Positions 32,062-40,766 of a stretch of 46,149 bases of DNA are shown here, in pieces. Both the position numbers and the translations under genes were made by a program. Below the pieces are notes generated by a model. It saw nothing but the letters and a program-made list of their open reading frames with translations, was not told the origin of the DNA and made no database searches. The stretch is from contig JACPXL010000018.1 of NCBI GenBank assembly GCA_016196555.1, forward strand, positions 1 through 46,149. Reading direction: 5' to 3'. Source of the DNA: Candidatus Omnitrophota bacterium (lineage in GTDB: Bacteria > Omnitrophota > Omnitrophia > Omnitrophales > Aquincolibacteriaceae). The stretch's first letter is position 1. Every line of letters begins with the position of its first letter.

Positions 32062-33752
32062 TGCCGAAATATATTTTTATCACAGGCGGTGTGGTTTCAA
32101 GTCTCGGCAAGGGAATTGCCTCCGCTTCGATCGGGAAAATTCTTGAAGCCAAAGGCCTTAAAGTCACCATCCAAAAACTGGACCCCTATATCAATGTTGA
32201 TCCCGGCACGATGAATCCTTATCAGCACGGTGAAGTTTACGTGACCGAAGACGGCGCCGAAACGGACCTCGACCTTGGCCATTATGAGCGCTTCACCAGC
32301 ATCACGGTGGGCAAAAGCAATAATGTGACAACCGGCCAAATTTATTATGAAATTTTGAACAAAGAGCGCAAAGGGGAATTCCTTGGCGCAACCGTCCAGG
32401 TCGTGCCTCACATAACGGATGCCATCAAACACCGCATTCGCGATGTCTCCAAGGGTAAACGAATTGATGTCGTGATCACCGAAATCGGCGGCACGGTCGG
32501 CGATATCGAATCCCTGCCCTTCCTTGAAGCTGTCCGCCAGTTCCGCCATGAAGTCGGCCGTGAAAATTCCCTGTTTGTCCATTTGACCCTTGTGCCTTAT
32601 ATCCGTGCCGCGGGCGAATTAAAAACCAAACCCACACAGCATAGCGTAGGCACTTTGCGTGAGATCGGTATTCAGCCCGACGTTCTTGTCTGCCGCACCG
32701 AAAAGAAAATTTCCAAGTCCCTTAAAGACAAAATTGCCCTTTTCTGCAACGTGGATTCTGCGGCTGTGATCGAAGCGCGCGATGTGCGTTCGATTTATGA
32801 AGTGCCGCTGATGTTTAAAGACCAAGGCCTGGATGAAGTGATTTGCCGTTATCTTAAAATCGAATACAAAGCCGGCAGTCTCCATGACTGGAAAAAAGAA
32901 GTGGTGGAAAAAGCGCTTCATCCCAAACACACCGTCAAAATCGCGGTGGTGGGGAAATATACCGACCTTCAGGACGCCTACAAATCCATTTATGAAGCGC
33001 TCAAGCACGGCGGTATTGCCAATGATACCGAAGTAGTGATCAAACGGCTTAATTCCGAAAAAATTCTCAAGAGCACTTGTGCCCAGCAGCTTAAAGGTGT
33101 TTCCGGTGTGCTGATTCCCGGCGGGTTCGGCATGCGCGGAGTCGAAGGAAAACTCACGGCCATTCAATATGCGCGCGAAAATAAAATTCCTTTTTTCGGA
33201 ATTTGTCTCGGCATGCAATGCGCCACCATCGAATTTGCCCGCAATGTTCTCGGATGGAAAGGCGCAAACTCCACGGAATTTAATAAAAAGACGGCTTATC
33301 CGGTGATCAGCCTGCTCGAAGAGCAGGAAAAAGTGGAAAATATGGGCGGCACCATGCGCCTTGGCGCGCTGCCTTGTCATCTTAAAAAAGATACTCAGGC
33401 CCAAAAAGCATACAAAAGTGATGAGGTAACAGAACGCCACCGCCACCGCTATGAATTCAATAATCAATACCGGGAAGATTTTCAAAAACAGGGATTTCGC
33501 ATTTCAGGGGTTTCTCCCGGCGGAAAGTTGGTTGAAATCATCGAATTGGAAGAACACCCCTGGTTTGTCGCGAGCCAATTTCATCCGGAATTTAAATCCA
33601 AGCCGGACAAGGCCCATCCGCTTTTTCGTGAATTTGTAAAACATTCTCTGGCTTTCCATCAAAATGGCAATCACACGGACGAAGGTTCTTCTTCCAAAGA
33701 AGAGTCCTCACGTTCGGATGAGCCTGCCGAAGCCGGCGTGGGAAAGGATTAA
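32061..33752 (+). CDS. pyrG: CTP synthase
   Basis: This enzyme aminates UTP to CTP using glutamine and ATP. The 563-residue protein has the N-terminal synthetase domain ([16 protein letters not shown] at about 7-22, [30 protein letters not shown]). The C-terminal class I glutaminase domain has nucleophile Cys382 in GICLGMQCA and His508 and Glu510 in SQFHPEF. After about residue 530 comes a polar, Ser/Glu-rich tail of some 30 residues, not needed for the fold. It sits between kdsB and kdsA, so CTP is made beside its consumer, CMP-Kdo synthetase. Confidence 0.97.
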   Translation: MPKYIFITGGVVSSLGKGIASASIGKILEAKGLKVTIQKLDPYINVDPGTMNPYQHGEVYVTEDGAETDLDLGHYERFTSITVGKSNNVTTGQIYYEILNKERKGEFLGATVQVVPHITDAIKHRIRDVSKGKRIDVVITEIGGTVGDIESLPFLEAVRQFRHEVGRENSLFVHLTLVPYIRAAGELKTKPTQHSVGTLREIGIQPDVLVCRTEKKISKSLKDKIALFCNVDSAAVIEARDVRSIYEVPLMFKDQGLDEVICRYLKIEYKAGSLHDWKKEVVEKALHPKHTVKIAVVGKYTDLQDAYKSIYEALKHGGIANDTEVVIKRLNSEKILKSTCAQQLKGVSGVLIPGGFGMRGVEGKLTAIQYARENKIPFFGICLGMQCATIEFARNVLGWKGANSTEFNKKTAYPVISLLEEQEKVENMGGTMRLGALPCHLKKDTQAQKAYKSDEVTERHRHRYEFNNQYREDFQKQGFRISGVSPGGKLVEIIELEEHPWFVASQFHPEFKSKPDKAHPLFREFVKHSLAFHQNGNHTDEGSSSKEESSRSDEPAEAGVGKD

Positions 33753-33756
33753 TTCC

Positions 33757-34599
33757 ATGTCCGTCAAAACTGTTTCTCTCGATTCTATTGTTTTCGGCGA
33801 CCCTAAAAATTTTGTGCTGATCGGCGGTCCTTGTGTGATCGAAAGCGAAGAAAGCGCGCTTCGCCATGCGGAAAAAATTTCTCAAACCGCCCGCGATTTG
33901 AAAGTGCCTTATGTTTTCAAAGCAAGCTATGACAAGGCCAACCGGTCTTCCGGGAAGTCCTTCCGCGGCCCCGGTATTGAAAAAGGCCTTAAAATTTTGG
34001 CCAAGGTCAAAAAAGAATTCTCTCTTCCGATTTTAAGCGACGTTCATTCGGAAGAACAAATCGCGCCGGCTGCTGAAGTGCTCGACATTCTTCAAATCCC
34101 CGCGTTTTTGTGCCGGCAAACCGATTTGCTTTTTGCGGCGGGCAAGACAGGCCGCATCGTCAATGTCAAAAAAGGCCAATTTCTTTCACCGTGGGACGCC
34201 AAAAACATTGTTCAAAAATTGGTCGAAGCCGGCTGCCATAAAATTTTACTCACCGAGCGCGGGGCTTCTTTTGGGTATCAGAATTTGGTCAGCGATTTTC
34301 GCTCCATTCCGATTATGCGCAGTTTTGGTTATCCTGTGGTCTACGATGCCACGCATTCGGTCCAGCTTCCGGGAGGAAAAGGCGACGCCTCGGGCGGAAT
34401 GGCGGAGTTTATTCCTACGCTTGCTAAATGTTCCATTGTGGCGGGAGCGGACGCGGTGTTTATGGAAATTCATGAAAATCCGGCCGAGGCTCTTTCGGAC
34501 GGACCCAATGCCCTGCATTTGGCGAAATTAAAACCGCTGCTTGAAATCTTGATTGCCTTGAAGAAAACAGTTTCGGCCGAGGAAGAAATTTTTGTATGA
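33757..34599 (+). CDS. kdsA: Kdo-8-phosphate synthase, metal-dependent type
   Basis: This enzyme condenses arabinose-5-phosphate and phosphoenolpyruvate to Kdo-8-phosphate. I chose ATG 33757, 4 nt after the pyrG stop and preceded by GGAAAGG. The frame runs upstream to 33664 inside pyrG, but that extension is not family-like. The 280-residue TIM barrel has IGGPCVIESEE (Cys26), FKASYDKANRSS, SDVHS and CRQTDLL. YDATHSVQLPGG and FMEIHENPAEALSDGP complete it. Cys26 aligns with the metal-ligand Cys of the Aquifex enzyme, where E. coli KdsA has Asn, and the later His, Glu and Asp ligands are present. It is therefore predicted to be a metal-dependent enzyme. Confidence 0.95.
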   Translation: MSVKTVSLDSIVFGDPKNFVLIGGPCVIESEESALRHAEKISQTARDLKVPYVFKASYDKANRSSGKSFRGPGIEKGLKILAKVKKEFSLPILSDVHSEEQIAPAAEVLDILQIPAFLCRQTDLLFAAGKTGRIVNVKKGQFLSPWDAKNIVQKLVEAGCHKILLTERGASFGYQNLVSDFRSIPIMRSFGYPVVYDATHSVQLPGGKGDASGGMAEFIPTLAKCSIVAGADAVFMEIHENPAEALSDGPNALHLAKLKPLLEILIALKKTVSAEEEIFV

Positions 34600-35564
34600 A
34601 ATCCAATATTCTGAAAACGGCCCGTCAAATTTTGGAAATCGAAGCCTCTTCCATTCTCAGGCTTTCCCGCAATCTCGACCGGTCTTTTGAAAAGGCCATT
34701 GAGCTGATGGCCGGCTGCCGCGGCCGGATTATTTTAAGTGGTATGGGAAAACCCGGATTTATTGCGCGCAAAATTGCCGCGACCTTAGCTTCAACCGGTT
34801 CCCCGAGTTTATTTCTTCATCCCGCCGAAGCCATTCACGGAGATTTGGGAATGGTGACTGAAGACGACGTCATGATCGCTATTTCAAATAGCGGCGAAAC
34901 GGATGAAATTGTAAAAATGCTTTCAACCGTCAAGAAAATCGGCATTCCTCTTATTGCCCTGACAAGTAATTCGGAATCCTCGCTCGCCCGGTACTCCGAC
35001 GTTGTTCTCAATCTCGGCGTGGACCGCGAAGCCTGCCCCTTGAATTTGGCCCCATCAGCTTCCACCACGGCCGCGCTTGCCATGGGGGACGCGCTGGCGC
35101 TTTGTCTTTTAAAGAAAAAGGGATTTCAAACCGAAGATTTCGCCATGCTTCATCCGGGCGGAAGCCTCGGAAAAAAACTTTTGAAAGTAAAAGATTTAAT
35201 GCGCTCCGGTAAGTTTAATCCTACCGTCCTTCCCGAAACCACGGTGCGTAAAGCGCTTTTGACCATTACCTCGGCACGTGCCGGCAGTTGTTCAGTGGTC
35301 GATAAAAAAGGAAAATTGCTCGGAATTTTTACCGACGGGGATTTGAGAAGGCATCTTCGAGAAAACGGAGAAATGATTTTGAAAGAACCGGTCAAAAAGC
35401 TGGCGACCTTAAAACCGCTTCATATTCAAGAGGAACGGCTGGCCGCGGAAGCGCTTCACTTGCTCAAAACCAAAAAAATCGACGAATTGCCGGTCGTGGA
35501 TAAAAAAGGCCGTGCTGTCGGGCTTTTGGATGTTCAGGACCTTTTGAAAGCGGGATTTGTTTAA
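34596..35564 (+). CDS. kdsD: Arabinose-5-phosphate isomerase (KpsF/GutQ type)
   Basis: This enzyme interconverts ribulose-5-phosphate and arabinose-5-phosphate, feeding KdsA. The 322-residue protein has an N-terminal SIS domain (about 35-180, with LSGMGKPGFIARKIAAT, LHPAEAIHGDLGM and ISNSGETDE) followed by two CBS repeats (about 205-262 and 272-322, including FTDGDLRRHL and DELPVVDKKGRAVGLL). The ATG overlaps the kdsA stop (ATGA). With kdsA, kdsB and pyrG this gives a nearly complete CMP-Kdo route; the kdsC phosphatase is not visible here. Confidence 0.95.
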   Translation: MKSNILKTARQILEIEASSILRLSRNLDRSFEKAIELMAGCRGRIILSGMGKPGFIARKIAATLASTGSPSLFLHPAEAIHGDLGMVTEDDVMIAISNSGETDEIVKMLSTVKKIGIPLIALTSNSESSLARYSDVVLNLGVDREACPLNLAPSASTTAALAMGDALALCLLKKKGFQTEDFAMLHPGGSLGKKLLKVKDLMRSGKFNPTVLPETTVRKALLTITSARAGSCSVVDKKGKLLGIFTDGDLRRHLRENGEMILKEPVKKLATLKPLHIQEERLAAEALHLLKTKKIDELPVVDKKGRAVGLLDVQDLLKAGFV

Positions 35565-36505
35565 TGGCCAAGAAAAAACCTTATCGGTTTGTGCTTTATC
35601 TTTTTGCCCGTTTGCTGGCCTGGATGGTTTATGTTTTGCCCCGGCCCATCGCGCTTGTCTGCGCGCGCGGCATGGGAGCCCTCGCTTATCGCATTATTTG
35701 GCGGCACCGGCTGAAGGCGGTTGAAAATTTAAAATGTGCCTACGGCAGTGAAAAGTCCAAAGCTGAAATACGGCAAATCGCCAAAAAAGTTTTTGAAAAT
35801 ATGACTGAGACCGCGGTTGAAATTCTTCAAATGTCTAAATTTGATTTAAATAAAATCCGCCAAATCGTCGACATTGGCGATGCCTTCGAAGTTTATCAAA
35901 AACTTTTAGCCGAAGGCAAAGGTCTGATTTCGATCACTGCCCATATCGGCAATTGGGAACTTTTGGCCGGTATTTTCGGACTGGCCGGATTTTCCGGCGG
36001 CGTTTTGGCCCGGCGTATTTATTACGCGCCGTACAATGAATGGATTGTCAATTTGCGTCTTGCGATGAAAGTGCCGACGATTTACCGGGATGAATCCGCC
36101 AGGAAAATTTTTGAACTTTTAGGCCGCAATCAAGTGGTCGGACTGCTGCCGGACCAGGACATTGAAGGTTTGAGAGGGGAATTCGTTCCTTTTTTTGGAA
36201 GGCCGGCTTATACGCCCATAGCCCCGGTGAAAATCGCCTTGGCAACCGGCGCGCCGATTGTCCCGAATTTTTTAATCCGCCAGCCCGGCGGCAAGTATAA
36301 AATAGTCATGGGAAAAGTTATCCGGCCGATGGTTCATACCACCCGGGAAGAGGCCGTTACTCAATATACGGCGGAATGGATGAAAGCCATTGAAGACATC
36401 ATACGGGCTTATCCGGACCAGTGGGCTTGGATGCACAACCGGTGGAAAACCCAGCCGGTTGAAAGTTTGTCCGAATCTTTGGAAATGCGAAAGGCAGCTT
36501 CCTGA
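35564..36505 (+). CDS. Lipid A acyltransferase, LpxL/HtrB family
   Basis: The 313-residue protein is an inner-membrane acyl-ACP-dependent acyltransferase for the late acylation of lipid A. It has an N-terminal membrane helix (about 8-30), the catalytic HX4E motif in TAHIGNWELL, then GLLPDQDIEGLRG, VPFFGRPAYTP, GAPIVPNFLI and a final PDQWAWMHNRWK. It is a paralogue of the acyltransferase half at 21040, so the cell can probably add two secondary acyl chains. Which one is LpxL- or LpxM-like is not clear. One-base overlaps join it to kdsD and to lptC. Confidence 0.9.
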   Translation: MAKKKPYRFVLYLFARLLAWMVYVLPRPIALVCARGMGALAYRIIWRHRLKAVENLKCAYGSEKSKAEIRQIAKKVFENMTETAVEILQMSKFDLNKIRQIVDIGDAFEVYQKLLAEGKGLISITAHIGNWELLAGIFGLAGFSGGVLARRIYYAPYNEWIVNLRLAMKVPTIYRDESARKIFELLGRNQVVGLLPDQDIEGLRGEFVPFFGRPAYTPIAPVKIALATGAPIVPNFLIRQPGGKYKIVMGKVIRPMVHTTREEAVTQYTAEWMKAIEDIIRAYPDQWAWMHNRWKTQPVESLSESLEMRKAAS

Positions 36506-37398
36506 TGATTAAAAAAGTTGTCATAGCCTCCATCAGTTTTGTCCTTTTATATATCGGGTTTATCCAGCTGCAGGTGCATTGGGTGTCCCGCGATAAAAGT
36601 ATGCAAAAAAAATCGGAAGGTGGATCTGACGTCACCAATAAAGTCTATGCTTTTTCTTTCGCTAAATACACTTCTTCGGGCAAAAAAGAAATCGAAATCG
36701 AAGGAGATTCCGCCGACATTCTCACTCAAACCGTGGATTTGATGAATGTGGTGGCTAAGGCTTATGCGGAAGAAGTCCCCGTCACCATCACGGCCGACCG
36801 GGGGAATTACGATAAGGCGGCCAATAAGGTCCATCTTCGAAAAAACGTGGTCGCCACCACGGAAAATGGAACACGCCTTTTGACCGAAGAGCTCGATATT
36901 CATCCGGAAAAACACACCATGGAAACCAAAGTCATGGCGGAAGTCAAAAAAGACAATATCAATGTGAAGGGCCTCGGCGCGCAGGGCGATTCACAGCTCA
37001 AAAAAGTGCAGTTCAAAAAGAAAGTCACGGTCATGGTGCAGGACCCCGATGTGAAAGACCAGGGGCCGACCATTATTACTTGTGACGGGCCGCTGATTGT
37101 GGATTATGAAAAAAACATCGCCCATTTTAAAGACAATGTGACGGCCGAGGATGCCCGCGGCAAACTGACCGCGGATGTGATGGATGTTTATTATAATAAA
37201 GTGAGCCGGCGGGTTTCTAAAATCGTGGCCATCGGCAATGTGGTGATTGAAAGTCCGGACGGAAATAAAACTTATAGTGATAATGTCATTTACCTTGCCG
37301 ATGAAGGACGGGTCATTCTTGGCGGAGATGCTGAAGCTTTATACGTCGAAGGTTCCGACGTGAAGGCGAATGAAAATCAAGCATTTCCCATTTCCTGA
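36505..37398 (+). CDS. LptC-LptA-like lipopolysaccharide export protein
   Basis: The 297-residue protein has a single N-terminal membrane anchor (about 5-22) and then repeated beta-strand modules of the OstA/LptC superfamily. The first part (about 45-180) fits LptC, with an AFSFAKYTSSGKKEIEIEGD strand pair and ITADRGNYDKAANKVHLRKN. The second part (about 190-290) resembles LptA, with DNVTAEDARGKLTADVMDVY and GNVVIESPDGNKTYSD. In E. coli LptC (191 aa) and LptA (185 aa) are separate. This may be a fusion that forms part of the periplasmic bridge, but a separate LptA elsewhere is possible. One-base overlap (TGATG) with the acyltransferase gene; lptB follows after 9 nt. Confidence 0.8.
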   Translation: MIKKVVIASISFVLLYIGFIQLQVHWVSRDKSMQKKSEGGSDVTNKVYAFSFAKYTSSGKKEIEIEGDSADILTQTVDLMNVVAKAYAEEVPVTITADRGNYDKAANKVHLRKNVVATTENGTRLLTEELDIHPEKHTMETKVMAEVKKDNINVKGLGAQGDSQLKKVQFKKKVTVMVQDPDVKDQGPTIITCDGPLIVDYEKNIAHFKDNVTAEDARGKLTADVMDVYYNKVSRRVSKIVAIGNVVIESPDGNKTYSDNVIYLADEGRVILGGDAEALYVEGSDVKANENQAFPIS

Positions 37399-37407
37399 AA
37401 TCTTCCT

Positions 37408-38133
37408 ATGTATCTTCTTGAAACCAAACAATTGAGAAAAAGTTACAAAGGCCGTACGGTCGTGGACGGTGTCAGCATCAACATTTCCCGCGGCGAAATC
37501 GTGGGACTTCTCGGCCCTAACGGCGCCGGCAAGACAACGACTTTTTATACGATTGTCGGCGTCATTAAACCAGATGCAGGACATATTTATTTTCGCGGCG
37601 AAGAGATTACTTCGCTTCCCATGTATCAGCGCGCGCGGCTTGGCATCGGTTATCTTTCGCAGGAGCCGTCGATTTTCAGAAAATTGACTGTGGAAGAAAA
37701 CATCATGGCCATTTTGGAAACCCTGGACATTCCCCAGACAGAGCGGGACCGGCGCCTGAAGCGGCTTTTAGAAGAATTGGACATTGCTTATCTGGCCAAG
37801 AACAAGGCTTATACTTTATCCGGAGGAGAAAGACGGCGGCTTGAAATTACCCGGGCGCTTGTGACCAATCCTTCCTTGATCCTTCTGGACGAACCTTTCA
37901 GCGGCGTTGATCCGATTGCGGTTTTTGAAGTTCAAAAAATTCTTCAGAAATTAAAAACGCAGGGACTCAGCATTCTTCTCACCGATCACAGTGTGCGGGA
38001 AACCTTGTCCATTACGGACCGTTCCTACCTTCTCTATGAAGGCAGGGTTGAGGTGTCCGGCACCTCGCAATTCCTTGCCTCCGACCCCAAGGCGCGCGAA
38101 ATCTATCTCGGAGAAAAATTCAGCCTGGCATAA
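37408..38133 (+). CDS. lptB: Lipopolysaccharide export ATPase LptB
   Basis: This is the cytoplasmic ATPase of the LptB2FGC complex that extracts LPS from the inner membrane. The 241-residue length equals E. coli LptB. Walker A is GPNGAGKT (36-43), the Q-loop lies in IGYLSQEPSIFRKL, the signature is LSGGERRR, Walker B is LILLDEPFSGVDP and the switch histidine is in LTDHSVRE. PSIFRKLTVEENIMA is typical of LptB. lptF and lptG are not in the window. hpf begins 3 nt after its stop. Confidence 0.96.
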   Translation: MYLLETKQLRKSYKGRTVVDGVSINISRGEIVGLLGPNGAGKTTTFYTIVGVIKPDAGHIYFRGEEITSLPMYQRARLGIGYLSQEPSIFRKLTVEENIMAILETLDIPQTERDRRLKRLLEELDIAYLAKNKAYTLSGGERRRLEITRALVTNPSLILLDEPFSGVDPIAVFEVQKILQKLKTQGLSILLTDHSVRETLSITDRSYLLYEGRVEVSGTSQFLASDPKAREIYLGEKFSLA

Positions 38134-38135
38134 TT

Positions 38136-38690
38136 ATGGACATTCGATTTCTAGGAAAAAACATCACCGTCACCGAAGGCATGCGCGATCATTTGCGCGA
38201 TAAGCTCGCGAAGCTCGAAAAGTATTCGCCTAAATTGATCGAGTCTCACGTGGTGCTTAAAAAAGAAAAATATTTTTATGACGCCCAAGTGACGCTTCTT
38301 GCCAAGCATTTCCAGGCTTACGGAGAAGGCAAACGCAAAGAAAACGTTTATGCGGCTATCGATGAGGCCTGCGGACGGGTTGAAAAGCAGCTCAAAAAAT
38401 TCCACGAGAAAATCAAAGACCATCATAAAGAGCATGGAGAAAAAGCCCTGCCGCTTAAGATTAAGACCGCGCAAAAAATTTTAAAAGAAACGGAAATGCC
38501 GGCTTCCCGGCCGAAAATCATACGTTCGAAATCATTTGCTCCCAAGCCGATGTCGGTGGACGAGGCGAGCCTTCAATTGGAAATTTCGGGAGAACCTTTT
38601 CTTGTTTTTTTAAACGCAACCAGCCGGAAAGTGAACGTTTTATTTCGCCGTGAAGATGGAAATCACGGCCTTGTGGAACCGGAATTTTAG
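38136..38690 (+). CDS. hpf: Ribosome hibernation promoting factor, long form
   Basis: HPF binds the 30S decoding region and inactivates ribosomes in stationary phase; long forms dimerise 70S into 100S by themselves. The 184-residue protein has the N-terminal HPF/YfiA domain (about 1-105, starting MDIRFLGKNITVTEGMRDHL) and the C-terminal dimerisation domain (about 128-184, SFAPKPMSVDEASLQLE and NVLFRREDGNHGLVEP). Its place after lptB matches the conserved lptB-(rpoN)-hpf-ptsN order, although rpoN is missing here. No clear Shine-Dalgarno; probably coupled to lptB. Confidence 0.94.
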   Translation: MDIRFLGKNITVTEGMRDHLRDKLAKLEKYSPKLIESHVVLKKEKYFYDAQVTLLAKHFQAYGEGKRKENVYAAIDEACGRVEKQLKKFHEKIKDHHKEHGEKALPLKIKTAQKILKETEMPASRPKIIRSKSFAPKPMSVDEASLQLEISGEPFLVFLNATSRKVNVLFRREDGNHGLVEPEF

Positions 38691-38731
38691 GGGTATTTCA
38701 TCGAATCTAGTCTCAGGAGGCTAAATTAAAA

Positions 38732-39196
38732 ATGAAAATTACGGAATTTTTGGACAAGCGCGGAATTAAACTGGAGATGGAATCAACCGAGAAAGAAGAC
38801 GCTCTCAAAGAACTGGTCGATGTGCTGGCCGGTGTTGCGGACATCGGAGACCGGAAAGGGATTGTCCGGGCGCTGATCGAGCGTGAGAATCTTGGTTCCA
38901 CAGGGATTGGGCAGGGTATCGCCATTCCTCATGGGAAAACCGACCGGGTCGGAGGACTGATTGCAGTCCTGGGGATCAGTCATAAGGGCGTTAATTTTGA
39001 AGCCCTGGACGGCGAACCGGTTTATATTTTCTTTCTTTTGGTGGCCCCGAAAGACACCTCCGGGCCTCATTTGAAAGCACTCGCACAAATTTCCCGTATT
39101 CTTCGCGATTCCTATTTTTGCGAACTTTTGAGGCGCTGCAAAACGCCTACCGAAGTTTTCGATTTGATCAAGAGAGAAGAGGATAAGAAGCATTAA
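38732..39196 (+). CDS. ptsN: PTS EIIA-Ntr regulatory protein
   Basis: The 154-residue EIIA domain of the fructose/nitrogen family has phosphorylatable His67 in GIGQGIAIPHGK. It takes phosphate from HPr or NPr and regulates other proteins (potassium transport and stress responses in known cases) rather than moving sugar. AGGAGG lies 10 nt before the ATG, the best ribosome site in this part of the run. It ends in a TAATG overlap with yvcK. No EIIB or EIIC gene is present. Confidence 0.93.
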   Translation: MKITEFLDKRGIKLEMESTEKEDALKELVDVLAGVADIGDRKGIVRALIERENLGSTGIGQGIAIPHGKTDRVGGLIAVLGISHKGVNFEALDGEPVYIFFLLVAPKDTSGPHLKALAQISRILRDSYFCELLRRCKTPTEVFDLIKREEDKKH

Positions 39197-40455
39197 TGCA
39201 ATTTTTTAAATGGCTATATCCTGGAATCGGAATCAAACGCTGGATCGGCGTGTGCATTATGGGCCTGGGCCTGATTGTGGTGGTGGCCTTGGCGGCGGTC
39301 AAAACGATTTCGAAATCCAGTATTTTGCTGGCTTCTTTTGCCACAGCGACTTTAATCTTCGGCATTTTTCTCGTTTATATGGCCATTAAAAACATGGTCC
39401 GTATTTTTGTCCGGGCCCTGATGCCTACCCATCCTGATGGTAAGCTTGTGGACATTGTTTATCAAAGACGCCAGACCGAGTCCCTTTCGCGCGGGCCTCG
39501 CGTGGTGGCGATCGGCGGCGGCACCGGCTTAAGCACGCTTTTATCCGGCATTAAACTTTTTACCAGCAATATTACCGCGATTGTGACCGTGACAGACACG
39601 GGGGGAAGTTCCGGAAGGCTTCGGGACGAAATGGACATTCTGCCGCCCGGCGATATTCGCAACTGCCTTGTGGCCTTGGCCGATGCCGGGCCTTTGATTC
39701 GCGATCTTTTTCAATACCGTTTTGATATGGGCAATGGCTTGAAGGGCCATAGTTTTGGCAATCTTTTCATCACCGCGCTTTCTAAAGTCACCGGAGATTT
39801 TGAAAAGGCCGTGGCCGAATCCAGCAAAGTGTTGGCCATTCGCGGCCGTGTGATTCCTTCCACCCTGGAAAAAATAAGTTTGGTGGGGGAATTTATGGAC
39901 GGCACCACGCTCGAAGGCGAAACCAACATTACGGAAGCGCAAAAACCTTTACGCAATATCCGGTTAAATCCGGACGATTGCAGTGCCTGCCCGGAAGCGC
40001 TCGATGCCATCGAAAATGCCGAGTTTATTATTTTGGGTCCGGGAAGTTTATACACCAGCATTCTTCCGAATCTTTTGATTCAGGACATACTCTCCGCCAT
40101 TTTGAAATCCGATGCTTACAAAGTTTATGTCCTGAACGTGATGACTCAGCCGGGCGAAACCGATGAGTTCAGCGCCTGGGACCATCTGCGGGTTTTGATT
40201 GATCACACCGACCCGCGCATTGTGGACGCTTGTTTTGTGAATGTCAGCCCTATTCCTTCTGCCATGGTGGCCAAATATGGTGAAAAGGGCGCCGTGCCGG
40301 TAAAGCTGGATTTGGAAATGATCCGGGAAAAAGGATACAGCGTGATCGAAGGGGACATTCTTAAAATTGACGGACAGGTCCGCCATGATCCCGAAGAACT
40401 CGCGCGGCTTGTTTTCGAGCATTATTTTAAAATTGCGAAGATGGAGAGGGTTTAA
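39196..40455 (+). CDS. YvcK/GlmR-type UDP-GlcNAc-binding regulator with membrane anchor
   Basis: The 419-residue protein has two N-terminal membrane spans (about 16-36 and 42-64) and then a full CofD/YvcK-like domain from about 95. Motifs are VVAIGGGTGLSTLLSG, VTVTDTGGSSGRLRDE, PPGDIRNCLVALAD and GHSFGNLFITAL, then ILGPGSLYTSILPNLL and NVMTQPGETD. In Bacillus, GlmR (YvcK) binds UDP-GlcNAc and stimulates GlmS, steering carbon into cell-wall amino sugars. A membrane-anchored version suggests action at the inner membrane, but this is inferred. It occupies the place where proteobacteria have rapZ, another GlmS regulator. One-base overlap with ptsN; ptsH follows after 8 nt. Confidence 0.9.
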   Translation: MQFFKWLYPGIGIKRWIGVCIMGLGLIVVVALAAVKTISKSSILLASFATATLIFGIFLVYMAIKNMVRIFVRALMPTHPDGKLVDIVYQRRQTESLSRGPRVVAIGGGTGLSTLLSGIKLFTSNITAIVTVTDTGGSSGRLRDEMDILPPGDIRNCLVALADAGPLIRDLFQYRFDMGNGLKGHSFGNLFITALSKVTGDFEKAVAESSKVLAIRGRVIPSTLEKISLVGEFMDGTTLEGETNITEAQKPLRNIRLNPDDCSACPEALDAIENAEFIILGPGSLYTSILPNLLIQDILSAILKSDAYKVYVLNVMTQPGETDEFSAWDHLRVLIDHTDPRIVDACFVNVSPIPSAMVAKYGEKGAVPVKLDLEMIREKGYSVIEGDILKIDGQVRHDPEELARLVFEHYFKIAKMERV

Positions 40456-40463
40456 TCCCGCCG

Positions 40464-40766
40464 ATGAAGAAAGAAAAAGATTTCGAAAAAAGAATTGTGA
40501 TTAAAAGCAAGCTGGGCCTTCATGCCCGGCCGGCCGCTCTTTTTGTCCAAACCGCCAACCGTTTTAATTGTGAAGTGACGGTCATCAAGGGGCGCCAAAA
40601 AGTGAATGGCAAATCCATCATGGGCATTATGACCTTGGCTGCGGGGAAGGGGTCCGCCATTACGGTCATTACGACAGGCAGTGATGCCAAGCAAGCGCTT
40701 GACGAAATCGTAAAACTTTTCGATGACAATTTTGGCGAGGACAATCTTCCCCATGAAAAAACTTAA
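40464..40766 (+). CDS. ptsH: Phosphocarrier protein HPr
   Basis: The 100-residue HPr has a short basic extension, active His20 in KLGLHARPA and the regulatory serine position Ser51 in NGKSIMGIMTLA. That serine is the site phosphorylated by HPr kinase in bacteria that have HprK; no hprK lies in the window. HPr passes phosphate from Enzyme I to EIIA proteins, here presumably EIIA-Ntr. A GGAGAGGG site lies about 14 nt upstream. Its last 14 nt overlap ptsI. Confidence 0.95.
   Translation: MKKEKDFEKRIVIKSKLGLHARPAALFVQTANRFNCEVTVIKGRQKVNGKSIMGIMTLAAGKGSAITVITTGSDAKQALDEIVKLFDDNFGEDNLPHEKT

Noticed and set aside
32619-33485. Long minus-strand ORF opposite pyrG (288 codons), and similar ones such as 30901-31743 and 5788-6219
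   Set aside because: They lie entirely opposite well-supported genes, have no recognisable protein features and no ribosome sites. They are shadows of the codon pattern on the other strand.
33664-33756. Upstream start of kdsA within pyrG
   Set aside because: The added residues overlap the pyrG tail and do not match the family; ATG 33757 has a ribosome site and normal length.
40723-40752. ATG at 40723 as ptsI start
   Set aside because: It adds ten atypical residues inside ptsH. Enzyme I proteins begin near the KGIPVSPG segment, which matches ATG 40753.
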